The position numbers were made by a program, and so were the translations under genes. A stretch of DNA of 64,000 nucleotides from an uncultured Oscillibacter sp. GTDB taxonomy: Bacteria > Bacillota > Clostridia > Oscillospirales > Oscillospiraceae. Each line of letters opens with the position of its first letter. Position 1 is the first letter of the stretch. Location: the NCBI GenBank assembly GCA_910585385.1, contig CAJUDV010000008.1, forward strand, positions 5,506-69,505, given 5' to 3'. Below, piece by piece: positions 41,501-49,802 of this stretch. The notes beneath the pieces are model-generated. The model had not been told where the DNA came from. It was given only the letters and a program-made list of their open reading frames with translations, and searched no databases.

Positions 41501-42486
41501 ATCTCCGTGATGGCCTCCCGGTCCACCTTGAGACCGGTGGTCTCAAGGTCAAAGCACACAATTTCATCGTCCAGAGGACAGTCCAGCGGTCCGTGAACCG
41601 CCACCCGGTCGTCCAGATTGTTGACAAAATAGCCCTCCACACCGTAGAGGATCTTGATCTTGTCCCCGGCGGCGTGCCAGGCGTCCGGAAAGGACTGGGC
41701 CACGCCGTGGTCCGTGATGGCAATGGCGGGATGCCCCCAGCGGATGGCGGTCCGGATGACCTCCTTGGTATCCGTCAGAGCGTCCATGTTGCTCATCTTG
41801 GTATGGAGGTGCAGCTCCACCCGCTTCTCCGGAGCGGTGTCCTGCCGGGGCTGGCACTCGGTAACATTGATGTGGTAGGGGTTCAGCTGGATGTCCTTAC
41901 CGTCCCAGGTGGGCTCCATCTTCCCCTGGACGCACAGCCACATGCCGGGCTTCACGGCGCTCTCCAGCGCCTGGGCCTCCCTAGCGGTGAGATTTTTCTG
42001 CACCGTCACGGAACCTGTGTAGTCCGTCATGTCAAAGCTGAGGCGCCACATACCGGGCCGGCGGGTCTCCCGGCACTCAAACGCAAAGACCTTCCCTGCC
42101 ACCGTGGCGTTGTTCATTTTTAAGTCCAGATCTCGGATGGGGCCTGGCCTTGCCTTGATGGGGTTCCCCATCAGCACCTTTCCAAAGCTGGGCTTTCCAG
42201 CCTTTCTGCCGCCAAGCACCGAAGCCGGAGGCCGCAGGGCCTCCGGCGCCTTGCAGGCAACGTCCATCTCCACCTTCGAAAAGCCGTAGACCGCCCGCAG
42301 GGCGTCCCGGATGATTTGGGCATCCTCCTCCCCCAACTGACTCTTCACGTTCAGCTGGAGTCGGATGGACATCTCCCCCTGGTCGATGGCGGCGCCGGTG
42401 AGCTCCGCCCCCGCCAGTTTCAGCCGCAGCTCCGGAGAGAGCTGCAACTCTGTAAACATCTCAAAAAAAGGGATATTTCTCGACAT
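38503..42486 (-). CDS. polC: DNA polymerase III subunit alpha, PolC type (Gram-positive)
   Basis: Leading replicase of low-GC Gram-positives, 1327 aa, a little shorter than B. subtilis PolC (about 1440). Domains in order: N-terminal and OB-fold regions (SFDMTDYTGSVTVQKNLTA), PHP part with VELHLHTKMSNMDALTD and ITDHGVAQSFPDA, inserted DEDDh exonuclease with CFDLETTGLKVDREAITEIG and LAAHNAEFDIGF, second PHP part, a four-Cys zinc motif (YRCPQCKKSE with KVCPVCGTKYE), and the palm with KVPDIDLNFSGEYQ. Last gene of the pyrH-to-polC cluster. Confidence 0.95.
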   Translation of the reverse strand: MSRNIPFFEMFTELQLSPELRLKLAGAELTGAAIDQGEMSIRLQLNVKSQLGEEDAQIIRDALRAVYGFSKVEMDVACKAPEALRPPASVLGGRKAGKPSFGKVLMGNPIKARPGPIRDLDLKMNNATVAGKVFAFECRETRRPGMWRLSFDMTDYTGSVTVQKNLTAREAQALESAVKPGMWLCVQGKMEPTWDGKDIQLNPYHINVTECQPRQDTAPEKRVELHLHTKMSNMDALTDTKEVIRTAIRWGHPAIAITDHGVAQSFPDAWHAAGDKIKILYGVEGYFVNNLDDRVAVHGPLDCPLDDEIVCFDLETTGLKVDREAITEIGAVVLKNGEIAERFQTFVNPGRRLTPEIIGLTGITDEMLKDAPPPKEALADFLKFVGGRPLAAHNAEFDIGFIRAGCREAGLDFQPTYIDSLILAQNLLPGLGKYKLDIVAEHLDLPAFNHHRASDDAATVGYMLIPFWNMLHEKGVHTLQAVNGEMEKLRPLGGKSNRFPKHIILLARNKVGLKNLYQMISASNLKYFKRVPIIPKSLLKEHREGIIVGSACEAGELFKAVVDHKDWDELKRIASFYDYLEIQPLCNNAFMLRSGDARSEEDLREFNRVIVRLGEELGKPVCATGDVHFLEPEDEVYRHILLASKKFPDANEPLPIYFKTTDEMLEEFAYLGKEKAYEVVVTNTRLIAGQIETFELLPKELFPPRLENSEEDLNRLVWEKVHRLYGEDPPELIVKRLNVELGGILGKYDVVYMSAQKLVQRSLENGYLVGSRGSVGSSLAAYMSGITEVNSLPPHYRCPQCKKSEFIEDGSYGCGADMPDKVCPVCGTKYEKDGFDIPFETFLGFGGGKVPDIDLNFSGEYQARAHRHAIEMFGETQVFRAGTIGTLAEKTAYGFVKKYLEENAMTAGRAEENRLTLGCVGARRTTGQHPGGLVVVPDDKDMEDFCPVQHPADADDSDTVTTHFEYHSMEANLLKLDMLGHDDPTMVRMMQDLTGVDPQKIPLDDPDTMSIFISSKVLGYENDEILGPTGAVAIPEFNTRFTRQMLVDTQPRDFSTLVRLSGFSHGTDVWLGNAKDLILSGTAGVLDTVGCRDDIMLYLIKMGLDPKMSFKIMESVRKGKVKKGGFEPGWEEAMREHDVPDWYIESLAKIGYLFPKAHAVAYVMMAFRIAWYKVHEPLAFYATFFSVRAKAFDAEYCCAGKDAVKRKIREIENNKDATAVEQNLLTTLEVCYEFYLRGYHFDAIDIYKSDATKFLVTQDGLLPPFVSVHGLGEAAAVDTVEKRAGKEFISIEEFSMCCNKLSKTHIEQLKALGAFAGMAETSQMTLF

Positions 42487-42492
42487 AGCGCT

Positions 42493-42702
42493 TTACTGAT
42501 CTTCCTTTTCAACGTTCTGGCTCACGTCCTGGTCCCTGAGCCGCCTCTCCAGCTCCTCAAAATGCCTGTCCATAAAGAACTTGATCCACACGCCCATGAT
42601 CACAATGGCCGCAACAGAGCCGATGGACCACACCTGCCCGTCATATACGGACATATTGAGGAATATACCGACTGCCAACGCCAGAATCGCAATCTTCACC
42701 AC
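42493..42702 (-). CDS. small membrane protein (69 aa)
   Basis: Function unknown. Two hydrophobic helices, VKIAILALAVGIFLNMSVYD and GSVAAIVIMGVWIKFFMD, precede a charged tail (HFEELERRLRDQDVSQNVEKED). It lies in the 40-base-spaced interval between ispG and polC, on the same strand, and is likely part of that transcript. Confidence 0.72.
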   Translation of the reverse strand: MVKIAILALAVGIFLNMSVYDGQVWSIGSVAAIVIMGVWIKFFMDRHFEELERRLRDQDVSQNVEKEDQ

Positions 42703-42722
42703 ACAGCCTTCCTGATATGACC

Positions 42723-43760
42723 TTACAGTTTCTCAATCTCCGCCATCAAGGCGTCCACAAGCCGCTCCTGTGAAATTTTGTAAAGTATTTCTCCTTTTCG
42801 GAAAAGCAGTCCCTCACCCTTGCCTCCGGCAATACCGATGTCGGCGGAGGCGGCCTCGCCAGGGCCGTTGACGGCGCAGCCCATCACCGCCACGGTGATG
42901 TTCTTCTCACAGTCCGCCAGACGGCGCTCTACCTCCTCCGCCATGGGGATGAGGTCAATGCGGGTGCGGCCGCAGGTGGGGCAGGCGATGAGGTTTACCC
43001 CCTGCTTCCGCAGACCCGCGGCTTTTAGAATCTTCTTGGCGGCGTAGATCTCCTCCACCGGATCGGCGGTCAGCGTCACCCGGATGGTGTCGCCAATGCC
43101 CATGCACAGCAGTCCCCCGATGCCCATGGCGGACTTCACCAGCCCCATGGAGGGCGTGCCCGCCTCGGTGACGCCCAGGTGGAGGGGATAGTCCGTCCGC
43201 TCACTGAGGAGCCGGTAGGCTGCCATGGTCAGGGGCACGTCGGAGCACTTGACGGAGATACAGATGTCGTCAAAGTCAAATTTGTTCAGCAGATGTACGT
43301 GCCCCATGGCGCTCTCCACCAGGGCCTCGGCGGTGACGCCGCCGTACTTTGCCCGCAGGTTCTTCTCCAGCGAGCCGCCGTTGACGCCGATGCGGATGGG
43401 GACGCCCTTTTGGCGGCACAGGTCCGCCACCGCCTTTACCCGCTCCTCCCCGCCGATATTGCCGGGGTTGATGCGGATAGCGTCCACCCCCCGCTCTGCA
43501 CAGGCGATGGCGTACCTGTAGTTGAAGTGGATGTCCGCCACGAGAGGGATGTGAATCCGTTCCTTGAGCTTGTCCACCGATTCCGCTGCCGCCTGGTCCG
43601 GAATGGCTACCCGGATGATCTCGCACCCGGCCTCTTCCAGGGCCAGGATCTGGCTCACCGTGGCCTCCACGTCGTCCGTCTTGGTATTGCACATGGACTG
43701 GATGCTCACCGGGGCGCCGCCGCCCACCGGCACGCCGCCCACCATCAGTCGTTTGGTCAT
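42723..43760 (-). CDS. ispG: 4-hydroxy-3-methylbut-2-en-1-yl diphosphate synthase
   Basis: Iron-sulfur enzyme of the MEP pathway, 345 aa. The TIM-barrel half begins KRLMVGGVPVGGGAPVSIQSMCNTKTDD (in parts), with IPLVADIHFNYRYAI and INPGNIGG; the cluster ligands are CPTCGRTRIDLI (two Cys) and VAVMGCAVNGPGEA (third Cys). It lies in the dxr-rseP-ispG order of Firmicutes. Overlaps the GNAT gene upstream by 4 bases. Confidence 0.95.
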   Translation of the reverse strand: MTKRLMVGGVPVGGGAPVSIQSMCNTKTDDVEATVSQILALEEAGCEIIRVAIPDQAAAESVDKLKERIHIPLVADIHFNYRYAIACAERGVDAIRINPGNIGGEERVKAVADLCRQKGVPIRIGVNGGSLEKNLRAKYGGVTAEALVESAMGHVHLLNKFDFDDICISVKCSDVPLTMAAYRLLSERTDYPLHLGVTEAGTPSMGLVKSAMGIGGLLCMGIGDTIRVTLTADPVEEIYAAKKILKAAGLRKQGVNLIACPTCGRTRIDLIPMAEEVERRLADCEKNITVAVMGCAVNGPGEAASADIGIAGGKGEGLLFRKGEILYKISQERLVDALMAEIEKL

Positions 43761-44275
43761 GGCTCTGCCTCTCCTCTCAGCCTGGCGTAGACGCAGGAGT
43801 CCAGCAGCTCCCCGTTTTTGAAAACGCTCTTCCGCTTGATTCCCTCCAGACGGAATCCCGCCCTCTCCAGCACACCCCGGGAGCCCGCGTTTTTGGCGTA
43901 GGGCTCCGCGTAAATACGAACGATGTCCCAGGTCTTAAACCCCAGGGTGCACAGTTCCTTCACAGCCGCGGTCATAACGCCCTGCCGCCAGAAGGAGCGG
44001 CCCAGCCAGTACCCCAGCTCCGCGCTCCTCCGATACACATCGGTTCCCAGCATCAGACTGATACTGCCAACGGCCGTTCCGTCCACCTCAATGGCGCGGC
44101 ACAACTGTCCCTGTCCCTCCCGCTCTATGCAGGAGTGAATAAAACCCTCCGCGTCCGCCAGAGTATACGGACATGGAAATACATCCCGCAGATTCTGGGC
44201 CACAAGCGGGTCGTCGGCATAGGGGACGATGGCGGACGCGTCCTCTGGCCGCCAGGGTCTCAGTGTAAAGTTCAT
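43757..44275 (-). CDS. GNAT acetyltransferase, RimJ/RimL type
   Basis: A 172-aa acetyltransferase of the RimJ/RimL-like group. FTLRPWRPEDASAIVPYADD opens the fold; acetyl-CoA contacts are in ELGYWLGRSFWRQGVMTAAV, and the end has YAKNAGSRGVLERAGFRLEG then FKNGELLDSCVYARLR. It is inserted between rseP and ispG, where these genes are adjacent in relatives, with 4-base coupling to ispG. Substrate unknown. Confidence 0.88.
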   Translation of the reverse strand: MNFTLRPWRPEDASAIVPYADDPLVAQNLRDVFPCPYTLADAEGFIHSCIEREGQGQLCRAIEVDGTAVGSISLMLGTDVYRRSAELGYWLGRSFWRQGVMTAAVKELCTLGFKTWDIVRIYAEPYAKNAGSRGVLERAGFRLEGIKRKSVFKNGELLDSCVYARLRGEAEP

Positions 44276-44286
44276 ACCCTTTTCTC

Positions 44287-45345
44287 CTATTGAAACAGCT
44301 TAAATACATCCTGAAAAGTCACCAACAGCATGAAGCCCATCAGCACCACGAAGCCCGCCGTGTTGACAGCGGCCTGATACCGTTCCGGCACTTTCCTTTT
44401 AAAGAGGAGCAGCGCCGCCTGATCCACCAGCAGAAAGAAGACCCGCCCGCCGTCCAGGGCCGGAATGGGCAGCATGTTCATTACCGCCAGGTTCACCGCG
44501 ATCAGCGCGGCGAAGTAGAAGATCTGCGACCAGGCGTCCCGCTGCGTCTTCGCCTGATCCCCCACCTCTGTGATGGCGGAGACGATGCCCACCGGGCCGC
44601 TGAGGTCCTGCACGGAGGCTCCGCCGGTAAACAGCTGTACCAGGCTGAAACGCACCAGCTGCACAAAGTCCAACGCCGTGTTCCAGGTGTATTTCAGCTT
44701 GTTGGCCAGGGTGGCCTCCTGGGCGTACCGGCCCACATACAGTCCAAAGCCCCGGTAGTCGCTGCCGTCCTGGGAGGTGTAGGTCTGCCGGCGCAGGTTC
44801 TCCACCACAATGTGCTCTCCATCCCGGATGACCTCAATATCCACGTCCTCCCCGGCATAGCTCAAAAACATGCTGGCGTCCCCGGCCAAATAGGTCCGGT
44901 AGCTGTTGACCTTGTAAATGCGGTCTCCCGGCATCAGCTCCCCCTGCCGGGAGAACTCCGGAGCCAGATCTGTGATCTGGTCGGTATAAAAGACCGCCGC
45001 CCCGGCATACAGGCACATTAGGATCAAAAAGCCCGCCAGGAAATTCATCCCCGCGCCGGCCACAAGGATCAGCACCTTCCGCCAAAAGCCCTGACGGACA
45101 AAGGAACGCATATCGCCGGTATCCTCGTCCTCCCCCTCCATGGCGCAAAAGCCGCCGATGGGCAGAACCCGGAGGGAGTACTGGGTCTCTCCCCGTTTCC
45201 GGCTCCAGACGGCGGGTCCCATGCCGATGGAGAATTCGTTGACTCGCACGCCGCAGAGCTTTGCCGCCAGAAAGTGGCCCAGCTCATGGACTGCCACCAG
45301 AATGCCGAATATCAGAACTGCCGCCAGGATATAGATCAGCTTCAT
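44287..45345 (-). CDS. rseP: RIP metalloprotease RseP / RasP
   Basis: Site-2 protease that cleaves anti-sigma factors and signal peptides within the membrane. The 352-aa protein has the zinc motif in LVAVHELGHFLAAKLCGVRV, the PDZ domain around residues 125-200 (GELMPGDRIYKVNSYRTYL), and the C-terminal motif NMLPIPALDGGRVFFLLVD. Four membrane segments are visible. It overlaps dxr by 4 bases (ATGA). Confidence 0.94.
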   Translation of the reverse strand: MKLIYILAAVLIFGILVAVHELGHFLAAKLCGVRVNEFSIGMGPAVWSRKRGETQYSLRVLPIGGFCAMEGEDEDTGDMRSFVRQGFWRKVLILVAGAGMNFLAGFLILMCLYAGAAVFYTDQITDLAPEFSRQGELMPGDRIYKVNSYRTYLAGDASMFLSYAGEDVDIEVIRDGEHIVVENLRRQTYTSQDGSDYRGFGLYVGRYAQEATLANKLKYTWNTALDFVQLVRFSLVQLFTGGASVQDLSGPVGIVSAITEVGDQAKTQRDAWSQIFYFAALIAVNLAVMNMLPIPALDGGRVFFLLVDQAALLLFKRKVPERYQAAVNTAGFVVLMGFMLLVTFQDVFKLFQ

Positions 45346-46493
45346 GCCAAATGCTCCTTGCTCACGATCTCACGGGCCTCCCGGTCCGCCTCTAAAATCT
45401 CCTCCAGCGTGGGATGCTCCACCACCGGGAGGGCCGCCATGGCCTTTCGCGTCAAATGGAAGATGTCATAGAATCCGATTTTCTCCGCCAAAAATAACCG
45501 GACAGCCTCCTCGTTGGCGCCGTTCAGCGCGGCGCAGGCCGTTCCGCCCCGGACAGCCGCCTCCTCCGCCAAGGCCAGACAGGGAAATGTCCGCCGGTCC
45601 GGCTTGGAAAAGGTCAGCGGCGGGCAGACCAGCAGATCCAGAGGCTCCAACGGACTCTCCGCCCGCTCCGGATACGTCATGGCGTAGCGGATGGGCAGAC
45701 GCATATCCGGCGTGCCCAGCTGGGCCAGAACCGCTCCGTCCCAAAACTCCACCAGGGAGTGGACAATGGACTGGCGGTGAATCACCACATCCACCCGCTC
45801 CAAGGGCAGACGGTATAGACGCATGGCCTCGATGACCTCCAGACCCTTGTTCATCAGCGTGGCGCAGTCCACCGTAATCTTGGGTCCCATGGTCCAGTTG
45901 GGGTGTTTCAGGGCGTCTTTCTTCGTCATTCTGCCCGCTTCTTCCGTATTCATGCCGTAAAAGGGCCCCCCGGAACAGGTGAGGATCAAACGCCTGATCT
46001 CCCGCCGGTTCCCGCATCCCTGGAGGCACTGAAAGATGGCGGAATGCTCTGAGTCCACAGGGACGATCTCCGCGCCGCTTCTCTCCGCGGCGTCCATCAC
46101 CAGCTCTCCGGCGCAGACCAACGTCTCTTTATTGGCCAGGGCAATGCGCTTTTTCTCGTCGATGGCGGCCAGAGTGGGTTTCAGCCCCACCATGCCCACC
46201 ACGGCGGTGACCACGGTGTCCGCCGCCGGAAGCGCCGCGGCCTCCTCCAGGGCGGCGGCGCCGCCCAGAACGCGGGTCTCCGTGTCCCTCAGCCGGACCG
46301 CAAGGTCCCGGGCCGCCGCCTCGTCGGTCATCACCACCAGGCAGGGCCGGAACTTCCGGGCCTGCTCCTCCGCCCGCTCCACACTGCTGTTGGCGGTGAG
46401 GGCCGCCACGCGGAGACCCAGCTGCTTCGCAACGTCCAGGGTCTGCCGGCCGATGGAGCCGGTGGAGCCCAGTATTGATATTGTATTCGTCAT
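45342..46493 (-). CDS. dxr: 1-deoxy-D-xylulose-5-phosphate reductoisomerase
   Basis: Second step of the MEP pathway, NADPH-dependent, 383 aa. The NADPH site ILGSTGSIGRQTLDV, ALANKETLVCAGELVMD, the metal and substrate blocks VPVDSEHSAIFQCLQG and ILTCSGGPFYGMNTEE, then HPNWTMGPKITVDCATLMNK and EVIEAMRLYRLP are present. Coupled to rseP by overlap and preceded by cdsA. Confidence 0.95.
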   Translation of the reverse strand: MTNTISILGSTGSIGRQTLDVAKQLGLRVAALTANSSVERAEEQARKFRPCLVVMTDEAAARDLAVRLRDTETRVLGGAAALEEAAALPAADTVVTAVVGMVGLKPTLAAIDEKKRIALANKETLVCAGELVMDAAERSGAEIVPVDSEHSAIFQCLQGCGNRREIRRLILTCSGGPFYGMNTEEAGRMTKKDALKHPNWTMGPKITVDCATLMNKGLEVIEAMRLYRLPLERVDVVIHRQSIVHSLVEFWDGAVLAQLGTPDMRLPIRYAMTYPERAESPLEPLDLLVCPPLTFSKPDRRTFPCLALAEEAAVRGGTACAALNGANEEAVRLFLAEKIGFYDIFHLTRKAMAALPVVEHPTLEEILEADREAREIVSKEHLA

Positions 46494-46503
46494 AGTACCT
46501 GTC

Positions 46504-47325
46504 CTAATTCAACAAACCGAAAGATGCCGATGAAAAAAGCGTTAAAACGATCTCAACCGTGGGAGCCACGAACAGCACACTGTCAAACCGGTCCAGCACG
46601 CCGCCGTGCTCCAGGAAGAGGTGTCCGTAGTCCTTGATGCCGAACTCCCGCTTGATGAGGGAGAAGCTCAAATCGCCGATCTGGGCCACCACGCCGCAGA
46701 CCAGGGACAGAAGGACCATGGGGACGGCGGCGATGGAAGCGCCGAACCAGCGGTCCATCACATAGGCAAAGAGCAGCCCGCAGACTACGTTGCCCAGCAG
46801 ACCCCCGACGGAACCCTCCACTGTCTTTTTCGGGCTGACCTTGGGGGCCAGCTTGTGCTTGCCCAGGGTGAGGCCCGCGAAGTAGGCGAAGGTGTCACAG
46901 GCGAAACTGAGGATGAAGGGCAGCAACAGCCAGCCCCGGTGGATGCCGGAGGACTCCATGCGGAGGAAGGCGGAGAAGGACCAGCCGATAGCGATGCTGC
47001 CAAAGAGGCCCGCCATGATCTGGTTGAACTTCACCTCGCCGCCCTTGCGGATGGCATAGCCGAAGAAGATCAGTGCCTCCAGCACAAACAAAAACGCAAT
47101 GGCCTGCGGGCGGTCATAGTACCACTCCACCACAAACGCCGCGGCTATGGCGGCGATTCCAATCAGCTCACTCCGCTTCACGCCGCTGACGCATTGCTGC
47201 AATTCCGTGCTTCCGATGCCCGCCAGGAGGCACAGAGCAATCAGCATCACGATGGACGGCGCCCAAAGCACTACCCAGACCAGCACCGGGACGCCGATGA
47301 CGGCTACCAGGATTCTTGATTTCAA
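46504..47325 (-). CDS. cdsA: phosphatidate cytidylyltransferase
   Basis: Membrane enzyme that makes CDP-diacylglycerol for phospholipid synthesis, 273 aa, about eight helices. The family signature at the C-terminus reads KREFGIKDYGHLFLEHGGVLDRFDS, with the usual P-G replaced by L-E (normally PGHGG). LPFILSFACDTFAYFAGLTL and GKHKLAPKVSPKKTVEGSVGG are also conserved. Follows uppS after a 104-base spacer carrying palindromes. Confidence 0.93.
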   Translation of the reverse strand: MKSRILVAVIGVPVLVWVVLWAPSIVMLIALCLLAGIGSTELQQCVSGVKRSELIGIAAIAAAFVVEWYYDRPQAIAFLFVLEALIFFGYAIRKGGEVKFNQIMAGLFGSIAIGWSFSAFLRMESSGIHRGWLLLPFILSFACDTFAYFAGLTLGKHKLAPKVSPKKTVEGSVGGLLGNVVCGLLFAYVMDRWFGASIAAVPMVLLSLVCGVVAQIGDLSFSLIKREFGIKDYGHLFLEHGGVLDRFDSVLFVAPTVEIVLTLFSSASFGLLN

Positions 47326-47371
47326 GTTATCACATCCTTTATTGTGCCGCTCGCTTCGCTTTGCGGCGCCC

Positions 47372-47418
47372 GCAGGGGCTCCGCCCCTGCACCCCGCCAG
47401 CTTTTTGAAAAAAGCTGG
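47372..47418. repeat. paired palindromes in the uppS-cdsA spacer
   Basis: Two perfect dyads lie side by side: GCAGGGGC-TCC-GCCCCTGC (47372-47390) and CCAGCTTTTT-GA-AAAAAGCTGG-type (47397-47418). Neither is followed by a clear T-run on the minus strand, so they are more like a dispersed intergenic repeat than a terminator. They interrupt an otherwise tightly packed gene string. Confidence 0.7.
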
Positions 47419-47429
47419 ACCAAAAACTT

Positions 47430-48230
47430 TTACTTTTTTACCCCGCCGAACCGGCGGTCCCTGCTCTGATACGCCGCAATGGCCCGGTCCAGCTCCGCCT
47501 CGTCAAAGTCCGGCCAGAGGGTATCCGTGTAGTAAAACTCCGAATAGGCACACTGCCACAGCAGGAAGTTGCTCAGCCGCAGCTCCCCGCTGGGGCGGAT
47601 AATCAGCTCCGGGTCCGGAATCCCGGCGGAGTCCAGATACCTGGAGAACACCGTCTCGTCCAGCTCCTCCGGCCTCCGCTTCCCCGCGGCGCAGTCCGCG
47701 GCGAACCGCCGCGCCGCCCGGAGAATCTCGTCCCGCCCGCCGTAGTTCAGGCAGACATTGGCCTGGAAATCGTCCTTGCTCAAATGCTCCGTGATCTCGT
47801 CCGTCTCCCTGGCCAGTGCCCGCAGCTCCGGGGCGATGGGCGTCATATCCCCGAAGAAATGGAGACGGATATGGTCCCGCTCCATGGTGTCCACCGCCTC
47901 CAGGAGGTACTTTTTCAACAGCGCCATGATGGCGGAGACCTCCGTCTCAGACCGCTTCCAGTTCTCCGTGGAAAAGGCGTAGACCGTCAGATACTTCACA
48001 CCGATATTTTTGCAGTAGGTGGCGATACGACGGAATGTCTCCGCCCCCGCCTTGTGCCCCGCGGTGCGGGGCAGTCCCCGGCCAGCGGCCCAGCGGCCGT
48101 TTCCATCCATGATGATGGCAATATGGTCCGGCAGTTTTCCGCCGGAGCTGTCTTGGCCCGTTCCTCTGGGCCAAAACTGGCGGGGCGGCGCAAGCCGCCC
48201 CGCTTCGTTGCTTTTCTGAATATCCGCCAT
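47430..48230 (-). CDS. uppS: isoprenyl transferase (undecaprenyl diphosphate synthase)
   Basis: Cis-prenyltransferase that builds the C55 carrier of peptidoglycan synthesis, 266 aa. The active-site block is PDHIAIIMDGNGRWAAGRGL, followed by YLTVYAFSTENWKRS, NVCLNYGGRDEI and the C-terminal IPDPELIIRPSGELRLSNFLLWQ and YTDTLWPDFDE. An N-terminal extension of about 30 residues is not conserved. Its ATG overlaps the frr stop (TAATG). Confidence 0.95.
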   Translation of the reverse strand: MADIQKSNEAGRLAPPRQFWPRGTGQDSSGGKLPDHIAIIMDGNGRWAAGRGLPRTAGHKAGAETFRRIATYCKNIGVKYLTVYAFSTENWKRSETEVSAIMALLKKYLLEAVDTMERDHIRLHFFGDMTPIAPELRALARETDEITEHLSKDDFQANVCLNYGGRDEILRAARRFAADCAAGKRRPEELDETVFSRYLDSAGIPDPELIIRPSGELRLSNFLLWQCAYSEFYYTDTLWPDFDEAELDRAIAAYQSRDRRFGGVKK

Positions 48231-48787
48231 TAGACCGCCATCAATTCCTTCTCTTTTTTCGCCAGCAGCTCATCCAGCATCTTGCAGCTGTCGTCAGTGA
48301 GCTTTTGGAGGTCCTTTTCCACCATCTTCAGCTCATCCTCGGTAATCTCGGACTTCTTCTCCTGCTTTTTGAAGTTGTCCATGGCGTCCCGGCGGATGTT
48401 CCGCACCGCCACCTTGCCGCCCTCGGCGTACTTGCGGATCTGCTTCACCAGCTCCTTGCGGCGCTCCTCCGTCAGCTGGGGGAAGGCAAGACGGATGGCC
48501 TTGCCGTCGTTCTGGGGATTGATCCCCAAGTCGGAGTTCTGAATGGCCTTCTCAATGGCTTTCAGCGCGGAGCCGTCCCAGGGGGTAATCACCAGGGAAC
48601 GGGGATCGGGAGAGGCGATGGCCGCGATCTGCTGAATCGGGGTGGGGGTACCGTAATAGTCCACCATGATGCGGTCCAGCACCGCGGCGTTGGCCCGGCC
48701 GGCCCGCACGGAGGCGAAATCCGCGGCCACGGAGTCAATGCTCTTCTTCATCTTATCCTCGTAAATTTTATACTCGTCTTTCAGCAT
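48230..48787 (-). CDS. frr: ribosome recycling factor
   Basis: Splits post-termination ribosomes with EF-G, 185 aa. Typical blocks: SIDSVAADFASVRAGRANAAVLDRI, YYGTPTPIQQIAAIASPDPRSLVI, INPQNDGKAIRLAFPQLTEERRKELVKQ and AVRNIRRDAMDNFKK (in order along the protein). Between pyrH and uppS, the conserved order. Confidence 0.96.
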   Translation of the reverse strand: MLKDEYKIYEDKMKKSIDSVAADFASVRAGRANAAVLDRIMVDYYGTPTPIQQIAAIASPDPRSLVITPWDGSALKAIEKAIQNSDLGINPQNDGKAIRLAFPQLTEERRKELVKQIRKYAEGGKVAVRNIRRDAMDNFKKQEKKSEITEDELKMVEKDLQKLTDDSCKMLDELLAKKEKELMAV

Positions 48788-48837
48788 GATATGTCCTTCC
48801 TTTCAATGTATAAATATCGGGAAACCGCGCTCTGCGG

Positions 48838-49554
48838 TCATTCTTTCACGATGGTGCCCACCTTCTCACCACACAGGGCCCGAATGATGTTCCGGGGGTC
48901 CTTTAAGGCAAACAGCAGCACGGGAATGTGGTTGTCCATGGACAGGGATGTGGCGGTGGTATCCATCACCATCAGGTGCTGTGCCAGCACATCGTCGTAG
49001 CTGATGGTGTCGTATTTCACGGCGGCAGGGTCACACGCCGGGTCGGCGCTGTACACGCCGTCCACATTCTTGGCAAGCAGGATCACATCGGCCTCGATCT
49101 CCGCGGCCCGCAGCACGGCGGCGGTGTCCGTGGAGAAATAGGGATTGCCGGTGCCTGCGCCGAAGATGACCACCCGCCCCTTCTCCAGGTGCCGGATGGC
49201 CCGGGAGCGGATGTAGGGCTCCGCGATGGAACGCATCTCAATGGCGGTCTGCACCCGAACGGGAATCCCCTTTTGCTCGCAGACGTCCGCTACGGCCAGA
49301 CAGTTCATGACAGTGGCCAGCATTCCCATGTGGTCGGCACGGGTCCGCTCCATCTTGCCGCCGCTGTTTTTGGCGCCCCGCCAGAAATTGCCGCCGCCCA
49401 CCACCAGGCCCACCTGGACGCCCATGTCCAAGCACTCCTTGACGGTGTCGCACACGCTGCCGATCATCTCAAAATCAAGTCCTGAGCCCTTGCCGCCGGC
49501 CAGAGCCTCGCCGCTGATCTTCAACAGGACACGCCGGTAAACAGGTTTCGCCAT
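48838..49554 (-). CDS. pyrH: UMP kinase
   Basis: Bacterial hexameric UMP kinase of the amino-acid kinase fold, 238 aa. [54 protein letters not shown], and the C-terminal [20 protein letters not shown] with [15 protein letters not shown] are standard. First gene seen of the pyrH-frr-uppS-cdsA-dxr-rseP-ispG-polC cluster; rpsB and tsf are not upstream here. Confidence 0.96.
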   Translation of the reverse strand: MAKPVYRRVLLKISGEALAGGKGSGLDFEMIGSVCDTVKECLDMGVQVGLVVGGGNFWRGAKNSGGKMERTRADHMGMLATVMNCLAVADVCEQKGIPVRVQTAIEMRSIAEPYIRSRAIRHLEKGRVVIFGAGTGNPYFSTDTAAVLRAAEIEADVILLAKNVDGVYSADPACDPAAVKYDTISYDDVLAQHLMVMDTTATSLSMDNHIPVLLFALKDPRNIIRALCGEKVGTIVKE

Positions 49555-49753
49555 AGTGAGCCCTCCATCTTTCTGTTGTTTTTCACGGGAGTTATTTTGT
49601 CTATTTTAACTTATTTTTCCGCTTTTGCATAGAGGGTAGACAAAGTTTTTACAAATAAATCATCCGGTTCCGGAGCCGGCTGTCACGCGCTTTCGAAGAA
49701 ATCTGCCCGCATCCCCGGCCCGCAACCGATATTTGACACTTAAGTGGTAGCCT

Positions 49754-49765
49754 TTTCCCGGGAAA
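49754..49765. promoter_or_regulatory. palindrome upstream of membrane-anchored XRE gene
   Basis: TTTCCCGGGAAA is a perfect 12-bp palindrome about 38 bases before the start codon, next to a possible -10 (TACTCT at 49771). It is a candidate operator for the XRE protein it precedes. The promoter itself is weak by consensus. Confidence 0.4.
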
Positions 49766-49802
49766 TGTGGTACTCTGAACAGGAAAAAGGAGGCGGTGCT
49801 CT

